Below, one piece after another: positions 26,151 through 35,673 of a stretch of 49,161 nucleotides of DNA (its first letter is position 1; each line of letters opens with the position of its first letter). Both the position numbers and the translations under genes were made by a program. The DNA is from Bacteroidia bacterium (GTDB lineage Bacteria > Bacteroidota > Bacteroidia > Bacteroidales > VadinHA17), in NCBI GenBank assembly GCA_026391555.1, contig JAPLEB010000030.1:1-49161 (forward strand), written 5' to 3'. Below the pieces are notes generated by a model. The model saw only the letters and a list, made by a program, of their open reading frames with translations. It was not told where the DNA came from and made no database searches.

Positions 26151-26684
26151 ATGGAACAAGAAGTCAATGCCTGGAAAACAAATCTTACCAATGGTCTTAT
26201 TATGGGTCTTGTTGGTATTGTATACACCCTCATCATATATTTTCTTGACCTGACATTTAATAAATATCAGGGATATGTAGGTATGGTTATTCAACTTGGG
26301 GTACTCTTTTTCCTTTTGAAATCGTACCGTGATAATTTTCGTCATGGTCAGATTACCTATGGACAATCAGTTGGGGCCGGTGTAATAATTTACCTGTATT
26401 ACGCTGTTCTACAGGCTATATTCATATATCTCCTCTATGCAATCATTGACCCTGCATTAGTGAAAAAATCATTGGCTTTCGCTGAAGAGACTATGCTTAA
26501 AAAGGGTGTACCTCAGGCAGCAATGGATGCGGGTATGGCCATACAGGCTAAATTGATGAAGCCTGCAATCATGGCTCCCCTTAGCCTATTCGGTTCCATG
26601 ATTGGCGGAACAATTATCTCTCTTCTGGTTAGTATTTTTGTCAAAAAAGAGGGCAATCCCTTGATTGACGCACCACAAAACTAA
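26151..26684 (+). CDS. DUF4199-family membrane protein
   Basis: A 177-residue integral membrane protein with about four hydrophobic segments (near 15-35, 43-58, 72-95 and 140-163). The pattern of N-terminal helices, a central YGQSVGAGVIIYLYYAVLQA segment and a glycine-rich last helix is that of DUF4199, a family almost confined to Bacteroidota. Its function is unknown. It is followed 16 bases later by a glycosyltransferase, a pairing I recall in other Bacteroidota genomes. Confidence 0.85.
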   Translation: MEQEVNAWKTNLTNGLIMGLVGIVYTLIIYFLDLTFNKYQGYVGMVIQLGVLFFLLKSYRDNFRHGQITYGQSVGAGVIIYLYYAVLQAIFIYLLYAIIDPALVKKSLAFAEETMLKKGVPQAAMDAGMAIQAKLMKPAIMAPLSLFGSMIGGTIISLLVSIFVKKEGNPLIDAPQN

Positions 26685-26700
26685 TCTGACATTGAATCTG

Positions 26701-27654
26701 ATGGATCTATCGGTTGTTATCCCTGTATATAATGAAGAGGAATCCATTCAGGAATTAACTGAATGGATTGAGAAGGTCTGCGCTACCAACAGACTCTCCT
26801 TTGAAATTATCTTTGTTGATGATGGAAGTTCTGACTTATCCTGGGGTAAGATTATGGAGATGGCCGGGAAGAAAAGATTCGTCAAAGGCTTCCGTTTCAG
26901 AAGAAACTATGGTAAGGCTGCCGCTATTCATACAGGTTTCAGTGAAGCAACCGGTGATGTTGTTATTACTATGGATTCTGATCTACAGGACAGTCCCGAG
27001 GAGATTCCTGAGCTTGTAAAGATGATCAGGGATGAAGGATATGACCTTGTATCAGGTTGGAAAAAGAAAAGATTTGACCCTTTTGTCAAGCGTATAACCA
27101 GCAGGTTTTATAATGCTACTGCAAGATGGTCATCAGGAATAAAACTTCATGATTTTAACTGCGGACTTAAAGCATACCGTCTTGAAGTTGTGAAGAGCAT
27201 AGAGATATACGGCGAGATGCACAGGTACATTCCCATGCTGGCAAAAGAAGCAGGTTTTATAAATATCGGCGAGAAGGTTGTTGAACACAGATCAAGAAAA
27301 TACGGCATCACAAAATATGGACTTGACAGGTTTATAAAAGGGTATCTCGATCTTCTGACAATTGGTTTCATTACCCGTTTTGGCAAAAATCCTATGCATC
27401 TTTTTGGATCTATGGGAACCATTATGTTTTTGATAGGCTTTATTATTACCGGTTATCTTGGTATAAAAAAATTAGTCTTTGTAAATCACCATCTAAGAGC
27501 TCCGCTTGTCACCGACAGTCCATATTTTTTCATTGCCTTAACAGTTATGATAATCGGATCATTCCTCTTCCTTACAGGCTTCCTGGGAGAACTTGTAAAC
27601 CGGAATTCATCAGAACGGAATAACTATCTGATTAAGGATAAGGTGAATATCTAA
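26701..27654 (+). CDS. GT2 glycosyltransferase with two C-terminal membrane helices
   Basis: About 317 residues. The N-terminal GT-A domain has VVIPVYNEEESIQELTEW, FVDDGSSDLSW and the acidic MDSDLQDSPEEI motif; two hydrophobic helices near 235-255 and 270-293 anchor it. This is the layout of dolichyl- or undecaprenyl-phosphate sugar transferases (DPM1/GtrB/ArnC type), so it likely loads a sugar on a lipid carrier at the inner face of the membrane. ATG 26701 (MDLSVVIPVYNEE) is chosen; the frame stays open upstream into the end of the DUF4199 gene but shows no family residues there. Confidence 0.9.
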   Translation: MDLSVVIPVYNEEESIQELTEWIEKVCATNRLSFEIIFVDDGSSDLSWGKIMEMAGKKRFVKGFRFRRNYGKAAAIHTGFSEATGDVVITMDSDLQDSPEEIPELVKMIRDEGYDLVSGWKKKRFDPFVKRITSRFYNATARWSSGIKLHDFNCGLKAYRLEVVKSIEIYGEMHRYIPMLAKEAGFINIGEKVVEHRSRKYGITKYGLDRFIKGYLDLLTIGFITRFGKNPMHLFGSMGTIMFLIGFIITGYLGIKKLVFVNHHLRAPLVTDSPYFFIALTVMIIGSFLFLTGFLGELVNRNSSERNNYLIKDKVNI

Positions 27655-27798
27655 GATAATTTTTACCTTTTATCTACTATTATTGACTAAATCAGGGTCA
27701 ACGCATTTTAATTTTAATGAGTATCCGGAATAATTCGCATAAATTCTTTGATTTTTCTATTCGAGATGAGATTCCTTTTCTGTATCACTAAATCATTA

Positions 27799-28653
27799 CT
27801 ATTCGAACCTTAGATAGGGCCTTACTTTACTGGCTTTCTCCTCTGTTATCAACTTATTTTCAGTAAGATCAGTTATTCCTGTTACACTGCCCTTTAACTC
27901 CCTGTACTTTAGAATTGCTGACACTTCATATTTTTCAAAATATGGAAGATGTGATAACTCTTTATAATCAGCTGAATTAATATTTATTTTAAGTATTGCT
28001 GACGAATCTGCGTATATTCTCCCTTTTATGAGATCAAATGTCTCAACGGGTAAGCCATAAACCTCTTTAAGTTGATTTATTAATGCAAAACCGCCGAGCA
28101 GATGCCTGTATTTAATGATCCGTGCTGATAAAACCGGACCAATTCCCGGGAGGCTGACAAGTGATGCCGAGTCGCAACTGTTAATATCAAGCAGAGGTTT
28201 TTGCTGCTGGTGATAATTAGTTCTAACCTTTCCTGAAGTGCCAGTTGCCACTTTAACAAATGGAATAAGTTTCGCAGCCTGCTCCTCTTCTATTCCATAA
28301 ACCTTTTTGATATCTGAAGGATTTCTGAATTTTCCTCCTTTATTCCTGTAATTAATTAATATATTGGCTTGCTTTGAAGCCAGCCCTAGCTTAATTAGGG
28401 TATCGTACGATGCAGTATTTGGATCAAATGAGAAAGGTTGTCCGGTGGATGACATATCCCCGCTAATAAATCTGTCTGGACTTTCAATACCTGAAATGCT
28501 GGCATTAATATCCTCTATGTCAATATTTCTTTCAGGCACAGTATTTTTCAACCCGATTATAAGGATAATAATAAGAAGCAATATGAAAGCAGATCTTCTT
28601 TCCCTACGCGAATAGCCAAACCAGTTCTTAATTGGTTCACTGTTTGATTTCAT
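27799..28653 (-). CDS. ComEA-like protein with multiple helix-hairpin-helix motifs
   Basis: About 284 residues: a short cytoplasmic start (MKSNSEPIKNWFGYSRRERR), one membrane helix (about 23-40) and three helix-hairpin-helix units in an extracytoplasmic part (FDPNTASYDTLIKLGLASKQ; DINSCDSASLVSLPGIGPVL; ININSADYKELSHLPYFEKY). The pattern DINSCD/ASLVSLPGIGP is the DNA-binding signature of ComEA. With the ComEC-like gene at 20308 it suggests DNA uptake, though the two genes are not adjacent. ATG 28653 is preferred over an upstream frame extension because relatives begin at the MKSN stretch. Confidence 0.88.
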   Translation of the reverse strand: MKSNSEPIKNWFGYSRRERRSAFILLLIIILIIGLKNTVPERNIDIEDINASISGIESPDRFISGDMSSTGQPFSFDPNTASYDTLIKLGLASKQANILINYRNKGGKFRNPSDIKKVYGIEEEQAAKLIPFVKVATGTSGKVRTNYHQQQKPLLDINSCDSASLVSLPGIGPVLSARIIKYRHLLGGFALINQLKEVYGLPVETFDLIKGRIYADSSAILKININSADYKELSHLPYFEKYEVSAILKYRELKGSVTGITDLTENKLITEEKASKVRPYLRFE

Positions 28654-28800
28654 TATTACAAATTGGAACGAGACAATGTGCAATTTAAGAAATTATTTGC
28701 AATTATATTGCAACAAACTGCTGATTTTTAGAATCTCAACAACTGAATCATGAAAAGCATTTTGAAAAACCGGACAAGAAGAACCGGGATTTGTCAGGAA

Positions 28801-31143
28801 TCAGAACGGATATCCTATTGCTACAACCCACGTAAGATCATTCGCATTATATGGCCGACTCATAATTATCCATTTTGACCCATCGGTCTGCAGAGGATCC
28901 CTCAGTTTCATGCCGAGGTCAACCCTCCCGATAACGAACTTAAAGTCGAATCTGAATCCGGCTCCCGTACCTACAGCAATATCTTTATAGAACTTGTTAA
29001 AAGTGAATTGCGCTCCGGGCCGTGCTGAGTCATTGTTATAGGTCCATATATTCCCTGCATCAAGAAACAGTGCACCCTCGAGAATCCAGAAAAGTTTGAA
29101 CCTGTACTCGGCATTGGCTTCTATCTTGATATCTGCTGTCTGATTCAGGAACGTGGTGGTTTCACCGGGATCATATGACCCGGGACCAAGTGATCGTACC
29201 TGCCATGCCCTGATACCATTTGCGCCACCACCGAAATACTGCTTTTCAAAAGGTATTGCCTTTGAATTGCCATAAGGTATTCCAATGCCCAAAAAACCAC
29301 GGTATACAATTGAGCTTACATCATTAAGAATAATATTGTACCTGAGATCGAAGTCGGTCCTCACATATTGGGCAAAAGGTTGCCCAAGTATGTTATAGCT
29401 ACCATCTGTTTTTTTTGCTCCTGTAAGTTTTTCAGCCAGGGCAAGCATATTCCCTGATGCTTCAGCATTTATCCTAAAAAACCAGTAATCTCTTGATTTC
29501 ATTATTTTCTGGTTATTAAATATAAATGAATAATTCCCACCAAGAATCATTACGTCCTTATAACTATAAGCCAGATAAGAGGATGATTCTATATTAGCTG
29601 CAAATGCTGAATCGATAGAGAGTAGTCTTACTACGCTAAACTGAAGAGGGTTAATAATATGTTTCTGATAATTACCTGCTTTCCAGTTATAACCAAAGGT
29701 CGTATTAGACATGATCCTGGTATAAAAAGGCATTGCCTGATAGTTATAAGCAGCTAATACAGTAGTGGAAGGATTATATTTCTTAATAAAACTTTCCGTA
29801 TTCAGGAATGGAATCAAAAATTCAGGAAGCATCAAGCTGGTCTCAACTCCATATTCCTGAATACTACGCAGTTTACTGTTCTGTTGTGACAGAGCCTCGT
29901 AAGCTCCTTTCAGCTTCATGGAGAATAGTTCTGCACCATGAAAAAGGTTTTTATGCTGGTAGATCAGGTTAAGAGCGCCACCCAGGTTGCCGGCCGAATT
30001 AGTTCCTTCAAGTTCTACCTTATAAGACTGTTGACTGAGAAGAGTCAGTTCAATGTTGCAGTCGAGCATCATTTCGGAACCCTGCGGTCTTTCAGGTTCT
30101 TTTGAATCATTAAAATAAATATTAACAAGACGATACACTTTTAAAGTTAAAAGATGTGCTTGTGATTGCCCGGTATTTGTAATATTGAAAGTGGACCCTG
30201 GTTTCAGATAAAGAGACTGGATAATAAGGTCATAATTAATTTGAGGTTTCCCTTTTGCACTAACAAAATAATAACCGTTATAGTTAATAGTATCGAGACT
30301 ATTAAGATATGCTTCACCCCCTTCCAAAGCATCCTTAGGAACAAAATCGGGATAGATGTAAATATTCTTTACCCTGTAAATTGAGTGTGGAATAAGGCTA
30401 ATTCTGTTAAAGGCATCAACCTTTGTGAAATTTTTTACACCATAATAAATATCAACCTGTCGGTTTCCGATTGTACTGTCAACCCTGAAAAAGATGTGAT
30501 CGCCGGAAAATCCATAAAAACCATGGTCCTTGATAAAACGCTCAAACCGCGATCGCTCAGCCTGCAGCACATCAACATCGTAAGGTTTTCCCCTTTCGAT
30601 GACACAGTTCACTGAGTCGAAATAACAAAGTTTTTGAATATTACTATCGGCAATCTCATAGTACAGGTTATGAATAGTGTAAGGTGGCAGTAAATCAACA
30701 TTATAAAAAACCTCAGATTTTTTGTGGGCTGTTTCAATCGTCTCCATCACCTGTCCGTCAAAATATCCCTTTGATGCAACATATGATTTAATCTGACCTT
30801 TAGTCTTGGTTGTGGCATAGGGATCGAAAATGACAGGTTCTTCTCCAATATTTCTTAACCAATTGTGGGGCCATTTCTCCTTTTTAATATTCGACAGGTT
30901 ATACAAACCGAGGTAAAACCTTGTACTAAATATCCGTTTATTTGGATTTTGTTTAATATAAGGTAACAGGTCGCTTTTCTTAACACCTTCCTTATTAATA
31001 ATAATATGATTATCATTGAGCAGTGTTTCTCCTTCAGGAACGTACTTTGTTGGATTACAGGATGATACAACTAAAATTAAAAAAAGAAAAGGGAGAAAAT
31101 ATCTCAAAGAATATATATTTTTATTTAAAATGATTTTTTTCAA
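28801..31143 (-). CDS. tamL: TamL-like outer-membrane lipoprotein, BamA/TamA superfamily
   Basis: A 780-residue protein: signal peptide with lipobox and cysteine 29 (LILVVSSC), POTRA-like domains (about 40-330), then a C-terminal 16-strand barrel. The barrel carries the superfamily motif FGGGANGIRAWQVRSLGPGS and ends in VVAIGYPF. In Bacteroidota the lipidated TamA-like protein is called TamL and works with TamB on outer-membrane biogenesis; no tamB is adjacent here. The only usable start is TTG at 31143, since no ATG lies before the signal peptide. The next gene upstream is divergent. Confidence 0.85.
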   Translation of the reverse strand: MKKIILNKNIYSLRYFLPFLFLILVVSSCNPTKYVPEGETLLNDNHIIINKEGVKKSDLLPYIKQNPNKRIFSTRFYLGLYNLSNIKKEKWPHNWLRNIGEEPVIFDPYATTKTKGQIKSYVASKGYFDGQVMETIETAHKKSEVFYNVDLLPPYTIHNLYYEIADSNIQKLCYFDSVNCVIERGKPYDVDVLQAERSRFERFIKDHGFYGFSGDHIFFRVDSTIGNRQVDIYYGVKNFTKVDAFNRISLIPHSIYRVKNIYIYPDFVPKDALEGGEAYLNSLDTINYNGYYFVSAKGKPQINYDLIIQSLYLKPGSTFNITNTGQSQAHLLTLKVYRLVNIYFNDSKEPERPQGSEMMLDCNIELTLLSQQSYKVELEGTNSAGNLGGALNLIYQHKNLFHGAELFSMKLKGAYEALSQQNSKLRSIQEYGVETSLMLPEFLIPFLNTESFIKKYNPSTTVLAAYNYQAMPFYTRIMSNTTFGYNWKAGNYQKHIINPLQFSVVRLLSIDSAFAANIESSSYLAYSYKDVMILGGNYSFIFNNQKIMKSRDYWFFRINAEASGNMLALAEKLTGAKKTDGSYNILGQPFAQYVRTDFDLRYNIILNDVSSIVYRGFLGIGIPYGNSKAIPFEKQYFGGGANGIRAWQVRSLGPGSYDPGETTTFLNQTADIKIEANAEYRFKLFWILEGALFLDAGNIWTYNNDSARPGAQFTFNKFYKDIAVGTGAGFRFDFKFVIGRVDLGMKLRDPLQTDGSKWIIMSRPYNANDLTWVVAIGYPF

Positions 31144-31190
31144 AATTTGTAAACAAGTGTGTTATGCAAATATATCAATAATAATTCGCG

Positions 31191-31198
31191 TAACTTTG
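31191..31198 (+). promoter_or_regulatory. -7 box TAACTTTG for the TrmH-type gene
   Basis: It matches TAnnTTTG in the gap between the divergent tamL and the methyltransferase gene. Transcription would start near 31205, ahead of the ATG at 31244. No clear -33 element. Confidence 0.45.
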
Positions 31199-31243
31199 GT
31201 CACGCGTACCTAAGTGGCAAAAAAATATTTATTTCTGTCTTCC

Positions 31244-32026
31244 ATGATCAGTAAAAACAAAGTAAAATTCATTATCTCTCTTCAGAATAAAAAGGTAAGA
31301 GATGAAGAGCGGCTATTCATTATCGAAGGCGATAAACTTGTAAAAGAGTTTCTCGCTGCAAAAATCCCAATAAAAACATTAATCGCCAAGCCTGAATTTC
31401 TTAGCAATCTTCCCGTTGATTTGACCCGGTTTGTTAATGAGATTGAAGATGTCAGCTATGAGGAACTAAAACATATCAGTACTTTAATGACCCCACATAA
31501 TGCTCTGGCAGTTGTTCCTATACCGGAATATGAAATGGATACATCTGAAGTATTTAATCAATTATGTGTTGCTCTCGACTTTATTCAGGATCCTGGTAAT
31601 CTTGGCACCCTAATAAGAGCTGCTGCCTGGTTTGGTATTAAAAATATAGTATGCTCCGTAGATTGTGTGGATGTCTATAATCCAAAAGTAATACAGGCAA
31701 GTATGGGTGCAATTTTGCACGTTAATGTCTATTATTCCGACTTGAAAAAACTATTTATTCTGGCAAATGAAAAGCAGATACCGGTATTCGGAACAATGCT
31801 TGAAGGAGAATCAATATACCACCATAAACTTGATAATAAAGGCATTATTTTACTAGGAAATGAATCAAAGGGGATTTCTGAGGAACTGCTCCCGTTTATT
31901 ACTGAAAAAATTATGATTCCCAAGTTCAATAAAGCAGAGCAGGGAATCGATTCATTGAATGTAGGCATGGCAGCTTCAGTTGTTTTTTCCGAATTTCTCA
32001 GAAAATCTGGCAGCTTCCCTGATTAA
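31244..32026 (+). CDS. TrmH/SpoU-family RNA methyltransferase
   Basis: About 260 residues with an N-terminal substrate-binding domain (SLQNKKVRDEERLFIIEGDK) and a SPOUT domain. The three SPOUT motifs are visible: DFIQDPGNLGTLIRAAAWFG, LGNESKGIS and IDSLNVGMAASVVFSEFLR. It would 2'-O-methylate a ribose in rRNA or tRNA using S-adenosylmethionine; the exact base is not evident. ATG 31244 is chosen because relatives begin near MISKNKVKF; a GTG at 31214 would add ten residues. Confidence 0.9.
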   Translation: MISKNKVKFIISLQNKKVRDEERLFIIEGDKLVKEFLAAKIPIKTLIAKPEFLSNLPVDLTRFVNEIEDVSYEELKHISTLMTPHNALAVVPIPEYEMDTSEVFNQLCVALDFIQDPGNLGTLIRAAAWFGIKNIVCSVDCVDVYNPKVIQASMGAILHVNVYYSDLKKLFILANEKQIPVFGTMLEGESIYHHKLDNKGIILLGNESKGISEELLPFITEKIMIPKFNKAEQGIDSLNVGMAASVVFSEFLRKSGSFPD

Positions 32027-32057
32027 TAAAATTATATTTACAAAAATATATTACAAT

Positions 32058-33287
32058 ATGCCACAATCAAATTTCAAATTGTACGGTAGCCGTTGGATCA
32101 TGCTCAGTGTATATATGTTAATGGTTGCTGTTAATCAACTCTTATGGATCACTTTTGCGCCGATCACAGGCGATGCAACGATATATTATGTTGTTTCTGA
32201 CCTTCAGATAGGGATTCTTTCCATGTGTTTTATGATCGTTTACATTGTCGTATCAATACCAGCATCGTGGATAATCGATAAATACGGAATTCGAACAGGA
32301 GTTGGGACAGGTGCTGTTTTTACCGGCATTTTTGGCTTGCTTCGCGGATTTGCCGGAACCGACTACAATCTGTTGCTCATGGCACAAATTGGTATTGCCA
32401 TCGGGCAGCCATTCATTCTAAATGCTATTACTAAACTGGCTGCCCGCTGGTTTCCCATTGAGGAACGGGCTACAGCAACGGGTCTTGGTACCCTGTCAAT
32501 GTATTTAGGAATATTAATTGGGATTACCCTTACACCTTATCTTACAATTGGATCCGGTATAAGTGGAATGCTTTACATTTATGGAATTATTTCAATTTTC
32601 ACAGCTGTTATCTTTCTTGTCTTAATTAAAGAGAGACCTCCGACAGCTCCCTGCAGGCCTGATCAGGAGGAACGTTCACTGGTTTTTGATGGTTTTAAGC
32701 AGACACTAAGGAACAAAGATTTCATCTGGCTGATGGTCATCTTTTTTATCGGTCTTGGGGTTTTTAATGCTGTAACCACCTGGATAGAGGATATCATGCG
32801 ACCGCGGGGTTTTTCAGCCACTCAGGCAGGAATTACCGGAGGTATAATGATTGCTGGAGGTATTATCGGGGCGCTCATCATTCCTATGCTCTCCGATCAT
32901 TATAAAAAAAGAACTCCTTTTATAATAATTGCCCTGGCCGGTGCCACACTGGGACTTACCGGCATCACTTTTGCCACAAGCTACTGGCTTCTGCTTACCT
33001 CAGGTATGGTTTTAGGGTTCTTCCTCCTGAGTTCAGGTCCGATAGGTTTTCAATACGGAGCTGAAATAACCTACCCTGCATCTGAAGGTACTTCAAATGG
33101 AATGCTTTTGATGATGGGTCAGATTTCAGGAATAGCATTTATTTTTGGGATGGACAGTCTGAAGTCATCATTAACCGGATCTATGAATAACCCGCTGACT
33201 ATACTGATCGGTTTGATGGTTCTGAGTATTCTTATTTCCCTGCGTCTGAAGGAATCGACAATTCTAAGAAGGGAAGAAGATCAGTAA
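32058..33287 (+). CDS. MFS transporter
   Basis: About 409 residues with twelve hydrophobic helices. The MFS A-motif analogue between helices 2 and 3 reads ASWIIDKYGIRTGVG, and the central loop has the usual charged stretch. The first helix has SRWIMLSVYMLMVAVNQLLW and a conserved-looking PITGDA. The general pattern recalls the FLVCR-like branch of MFS, but I cannot assign a substrate. ATG 32058 is preferred; the frame extends back into the previous gene without family residues. It follows the RNA methyltransferase by 31 bases. Confidence 0.85.
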   Translation: MPQSNFKLYGSRWIMLSVYMLMVAVNQLLWITFAPITGDATIYYVVSDLQIGILSMCFMIVYIVVSIPASWIIDKYGIRTGVGTGAVFTGIFGLLRGFAGTDYNLLLMAQIGIAIGQPFILNAITKLAARWFPIEERATATGLGTLSMYLGILIGITLTPYLTIGSGISGMLYIYGIISIFTAVIFLVLIKERPPTAPCRPDQEERSLVFDGFKQTLRNKDFIWLMVIFFIGLGVFNAVTTWIEDIMRPRGFSATQAGITGGIMIAGGIIGALIIPMLSDHYKKRTPFIIIALAGATLGLTGITFATSYWLLLTSGMVLGFFLLSSGPIGFQYGAEITYPASEGTSNGMLLMMGQISGIAFIFGMDSLKSSLTGSMNNPLTILIGLMVLSILISLRLKESTILRREEDQ

Positions 33288-33337
33288 ATGATATTTTATT
33301 TTTTTGTAACAAAACGCAGGTTCAAGACGTTTTCAGT

Positions 33338-34897
33338 TCAACTCCTGCAAACCAGGCATATTGTTTCAGCAGCCCGCATGCCATCAATTGCGGATGATAC
33401 AATACCCCCTGCATAACCAGAACCTTCACCGCATGGATATAATCCTGAGATTCTAATGTGATGAAGCTTTTCAGTATCTCTTGGAATCCTTAAAGGTGAT
33501 GAGGTTCGCGATTCAACACCAAGGACAACAGCTTCATTTGTAAGGTATCCGTTCATCACCTGTCCGAACAGTCTGATACCATCCCTGAGGCGCCTGCCTA
33601 TTGCTTTTGGCAGCCAGCTATGAAGAGGAGAAGATGTTACTCCGGGGAAATATGATACTTTGGGCAGGGAGCCTGATGTCTCCCCGGCAACAAAATCAGC
33701 CAGTCGCTGGGCCGGCGCCCTTTGCGTATGCCCACCGTTTTTCCATGCTTCCCGTTCAAGTTCTTTTTGAAATTCAATTCCTGCCATTACTCCAAAACTG
33801 CTGTACTTTAAAAGGTCTTCAGGTCTGATCTCAACCACTATCCCCGAATTGGCATAGGGAGAATTCCTTCCTGAAGGCGACATTCCATTTACAACCACCT
33901 CTTCCTGAGCTGTTGCTGAAGGGACAATAAAACCACCGGGGCACATACAAAAAGAATAGACTCCTCTCCCATCTAATTGTTTCGCAACATTATACGATGC
34001 AGCAGGCAAGAACTCTCCTCTTGAATTGCCATGGTATTGTATCTTGTCGATTAACTCCTGGGGATGCTCAACTCTTACTCCCATGGCGAATGGTTTCATT
34101 TCGAGCTCCACCCCTCTGTTACGGCAAATATCATAAATATCTCTTGCTGAATGGCCTGTTGCAAGAATAACATATTCAGAATAAAATTTTTCATTATCCG
34201 AAGTGACTACTCCTTTTATGGTATCTCCTTCAATTAAAAAATCAGTTACTCTCTTTTCGAGGAGAAACTGACCCCCGGCATCAATTATTGATTTGCGAAT
34301 GCCAGAGATAATGCCAGGGAGCTTATCAGTACCAAGATGAGGATGAGTCTCGTACATTATATTCTCGTTAGCTCCATGGAGGCAAAGCAGTTCCAAAACT
34401 CTTGTATTATCGCCTCTTTTCTTCGACCTGGTATAGAGCTTACCATCAGAATATGTTCCCGCCCCGCCTTCCCCAAAGCAATAGTTACTATCAGGATCGA
34501 CGATCTGTTCACGGCTAATCTTTGCAATATCCTTTTTGCGGGATGATACATCGCGGCCCCTTTCAATTATTACCGGACGTATCCCCAGCTCAATCAATCG
34601 AAGGGCGGCAAAGAGGCCGGCCGGTCCGGCACCAACGATAATAACTTCTCTCTTCAGCGAAACATCAACAGGAATAAACGGACTGATTGGAGGCATTGCA
34701 GAATCTTCACCGGAAAAAACTTCTACAGTCAGATTAACGCGGATGTTTTTCTTTCTTGCATCAACCGACCGCTTAATGACCCTGACAATTGAAATCTCTT
34801 TTTGGTCAGTACCTGTAAGAGATGCAGCAATCTTTTTAATTGCAGCTTCATCTGCAGCAGCTTCAGGATTAAGATTTATCTGAACCTTTTTTATCAT
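33338..34897 (-). CDS. FAD-dependent oxidoreductase, COG2509 family
   Basis: A 519-residue flavoprotein. A short N-terminal domain (about 1-90) precedes the FAD-binding motif VIVGAGPAGLFAALRLIELG and the IIERG strand end. The C-terminal flavin site is YPCGEGSGYAGGIVSSAIDG, typical of this uncharacterised, wide-spread family. It keeps a CFGEGGAGTYSDGK block and LATGHSARD. The substrate is unknown. It ends the run of minus-strand genes ubiE, porT and this one, starting two bases after the porT stop, so it is probably in their operon. Confidence 0.9.
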   Translation of the reverse strand: MIKKVQINLNPEAAADEAAIKKIAASLTGTDQKEISIVRVIKRSVDARKKNIRVNLTVEVFSGEDSAMPPISPFIPVDVSLKREVIIVGAGPAGLFAALRLIELGIRPVIIERGRDVSSRKKDIAKISREQIVDPDSNYCFGEGGAGTYSDGKLYTRSKKRGDNTRVLELLCLHGANENIMYETHPHLGTDKLPGIISGIRKSIIDAGGQFLLEKRVTDFLIEGDTIKGVVTSDNEKFYSEYVILATGHSARDIYDICRNRGVELEMKPFAMGVRVEHPQELIDKIQYHGNSRGEFLPAASYNVAKQLDGRGVYSFCMCPGGFIVPSATAQEEVVVNGMSPSGRNSPYANSGIVVEIRPEDLLKYSSFGVMAGIEFQKELEREAWKNGGHTQRAPAQRLADFVAGETSGSLPKVSYFPGVTSSPLHSWLPKAIGRRLRDGIRLFGQVMNGYLTNEAVVLGVESRTSSPLRIPRDTEKLHHIRISGLYPCGEGSGYAGGIVSSAIDGMRAAETICLVCRS

Positions 34898-34899
34898 TT

Positions 34900-35616
34900 T
34901 TATTCAAAATGAAATGCCAGTACCCATATCTGCGACTTCATCTTTTCTATGGCATTTAGGTACTGGGGTTGCTTTGAAGTAGCATCACGAACAATTATGT
35001 CACGGAAACCATCAGACATTTTTAGTTCCACAGAAAGTTTGAAGTATGTAAGATAAAAATCAAGACCGGCTCCCAGTTCATAATATAGATCAGGTCGTTT
35101 AAGCCGGAGATAAACCAGTTTTTCGTCATCAAATTCCTTTTTGCCAGCCAGGTCGTAACGATAGTTTAAACCACCTATAACGTATGGCCTGACATTATTT
35201 AATCTTTCGCCTTTATATTTAAGCAATAGTGGAAATTCAAGAAATGATGATTCGAGTCTTTGCGGATCTTTATAGAGAACCTGTTTGTTATCCTGCGTTT
35301 CATAATACCTCACAATTCTCTGACCAAAAGAGACACCGGGAAGAAATCTTATATCAAAATATTTACCAGGTCTCAGATCGGTGACAATCTGAATATTAAT
35401 ACCCGGGTTGAGGATACTAACCTCGGGATAAAGAGAAGATGTATCTGAAGGAGTAATATCGAAATCCATCGTATTAAACCCCAGGCTGAATCCGAAGTGC
35501 AGGAGCTTCTCGTCATACCTTGAATCATTTTTCGGCTTCTGTTTCTGCCCTGATGAACTGAGATGGATCAGAAGAAAAATGAGCGATAATACAATATAGG
35601 GGATTCTTCTTTTCAA
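34900..35616 (-). CDS. porT: PorT-family outer-membrane protein (type IX secretion)
   Basis: About 238 residues from TTG 35616, which gives a clean signal peptide (MKRRIPYIVLSLIFLLIHLS, cleavage near SSG). A TTG at 35673 directly after ubiE would add 19 residues before the signal. The rest is a predicted eight-strand beta barrel with PorT-type blocks (LHFGFSLGFNTMDFDITPSD; PGVSFGQRIVRYY; ELKMSDGFRDI). PorT is needed for type IX secretion in gliding and oral Bacteroidota, and lies next to ubiE in several of them. No type IX cargo with a clear C-terminal sorting domain is seen in the window. Confidence 0.85.
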   Translation of the reverse strand: MKRRIPYIVLSLIFLLIHLSSSGQKQKPKNDSRYDEKLLHFGFSLGFNTMDFDITPSDTSSLYPEVSILNPGINIQIVTDLRPGKYFDIRFLPGVSFGQRIVRYYETQDNKQVLYKDPQRLESSFLEFPLLLKYKGERLNNVRPYVIGGLNYRYDLAGKKEFDDEKLVYLRLKRPDLYYELGAGLDFYLTYFKLSVELKMSDGFRDIIVRDATSKQPQYLNAIEKMKSQIWVLAFHFE

Positions 35617-35673
35617 CCGTCTCTGAAATATTAGTTTTTGCGACACAAGATAATAAACTGGTTTGAATTCCAA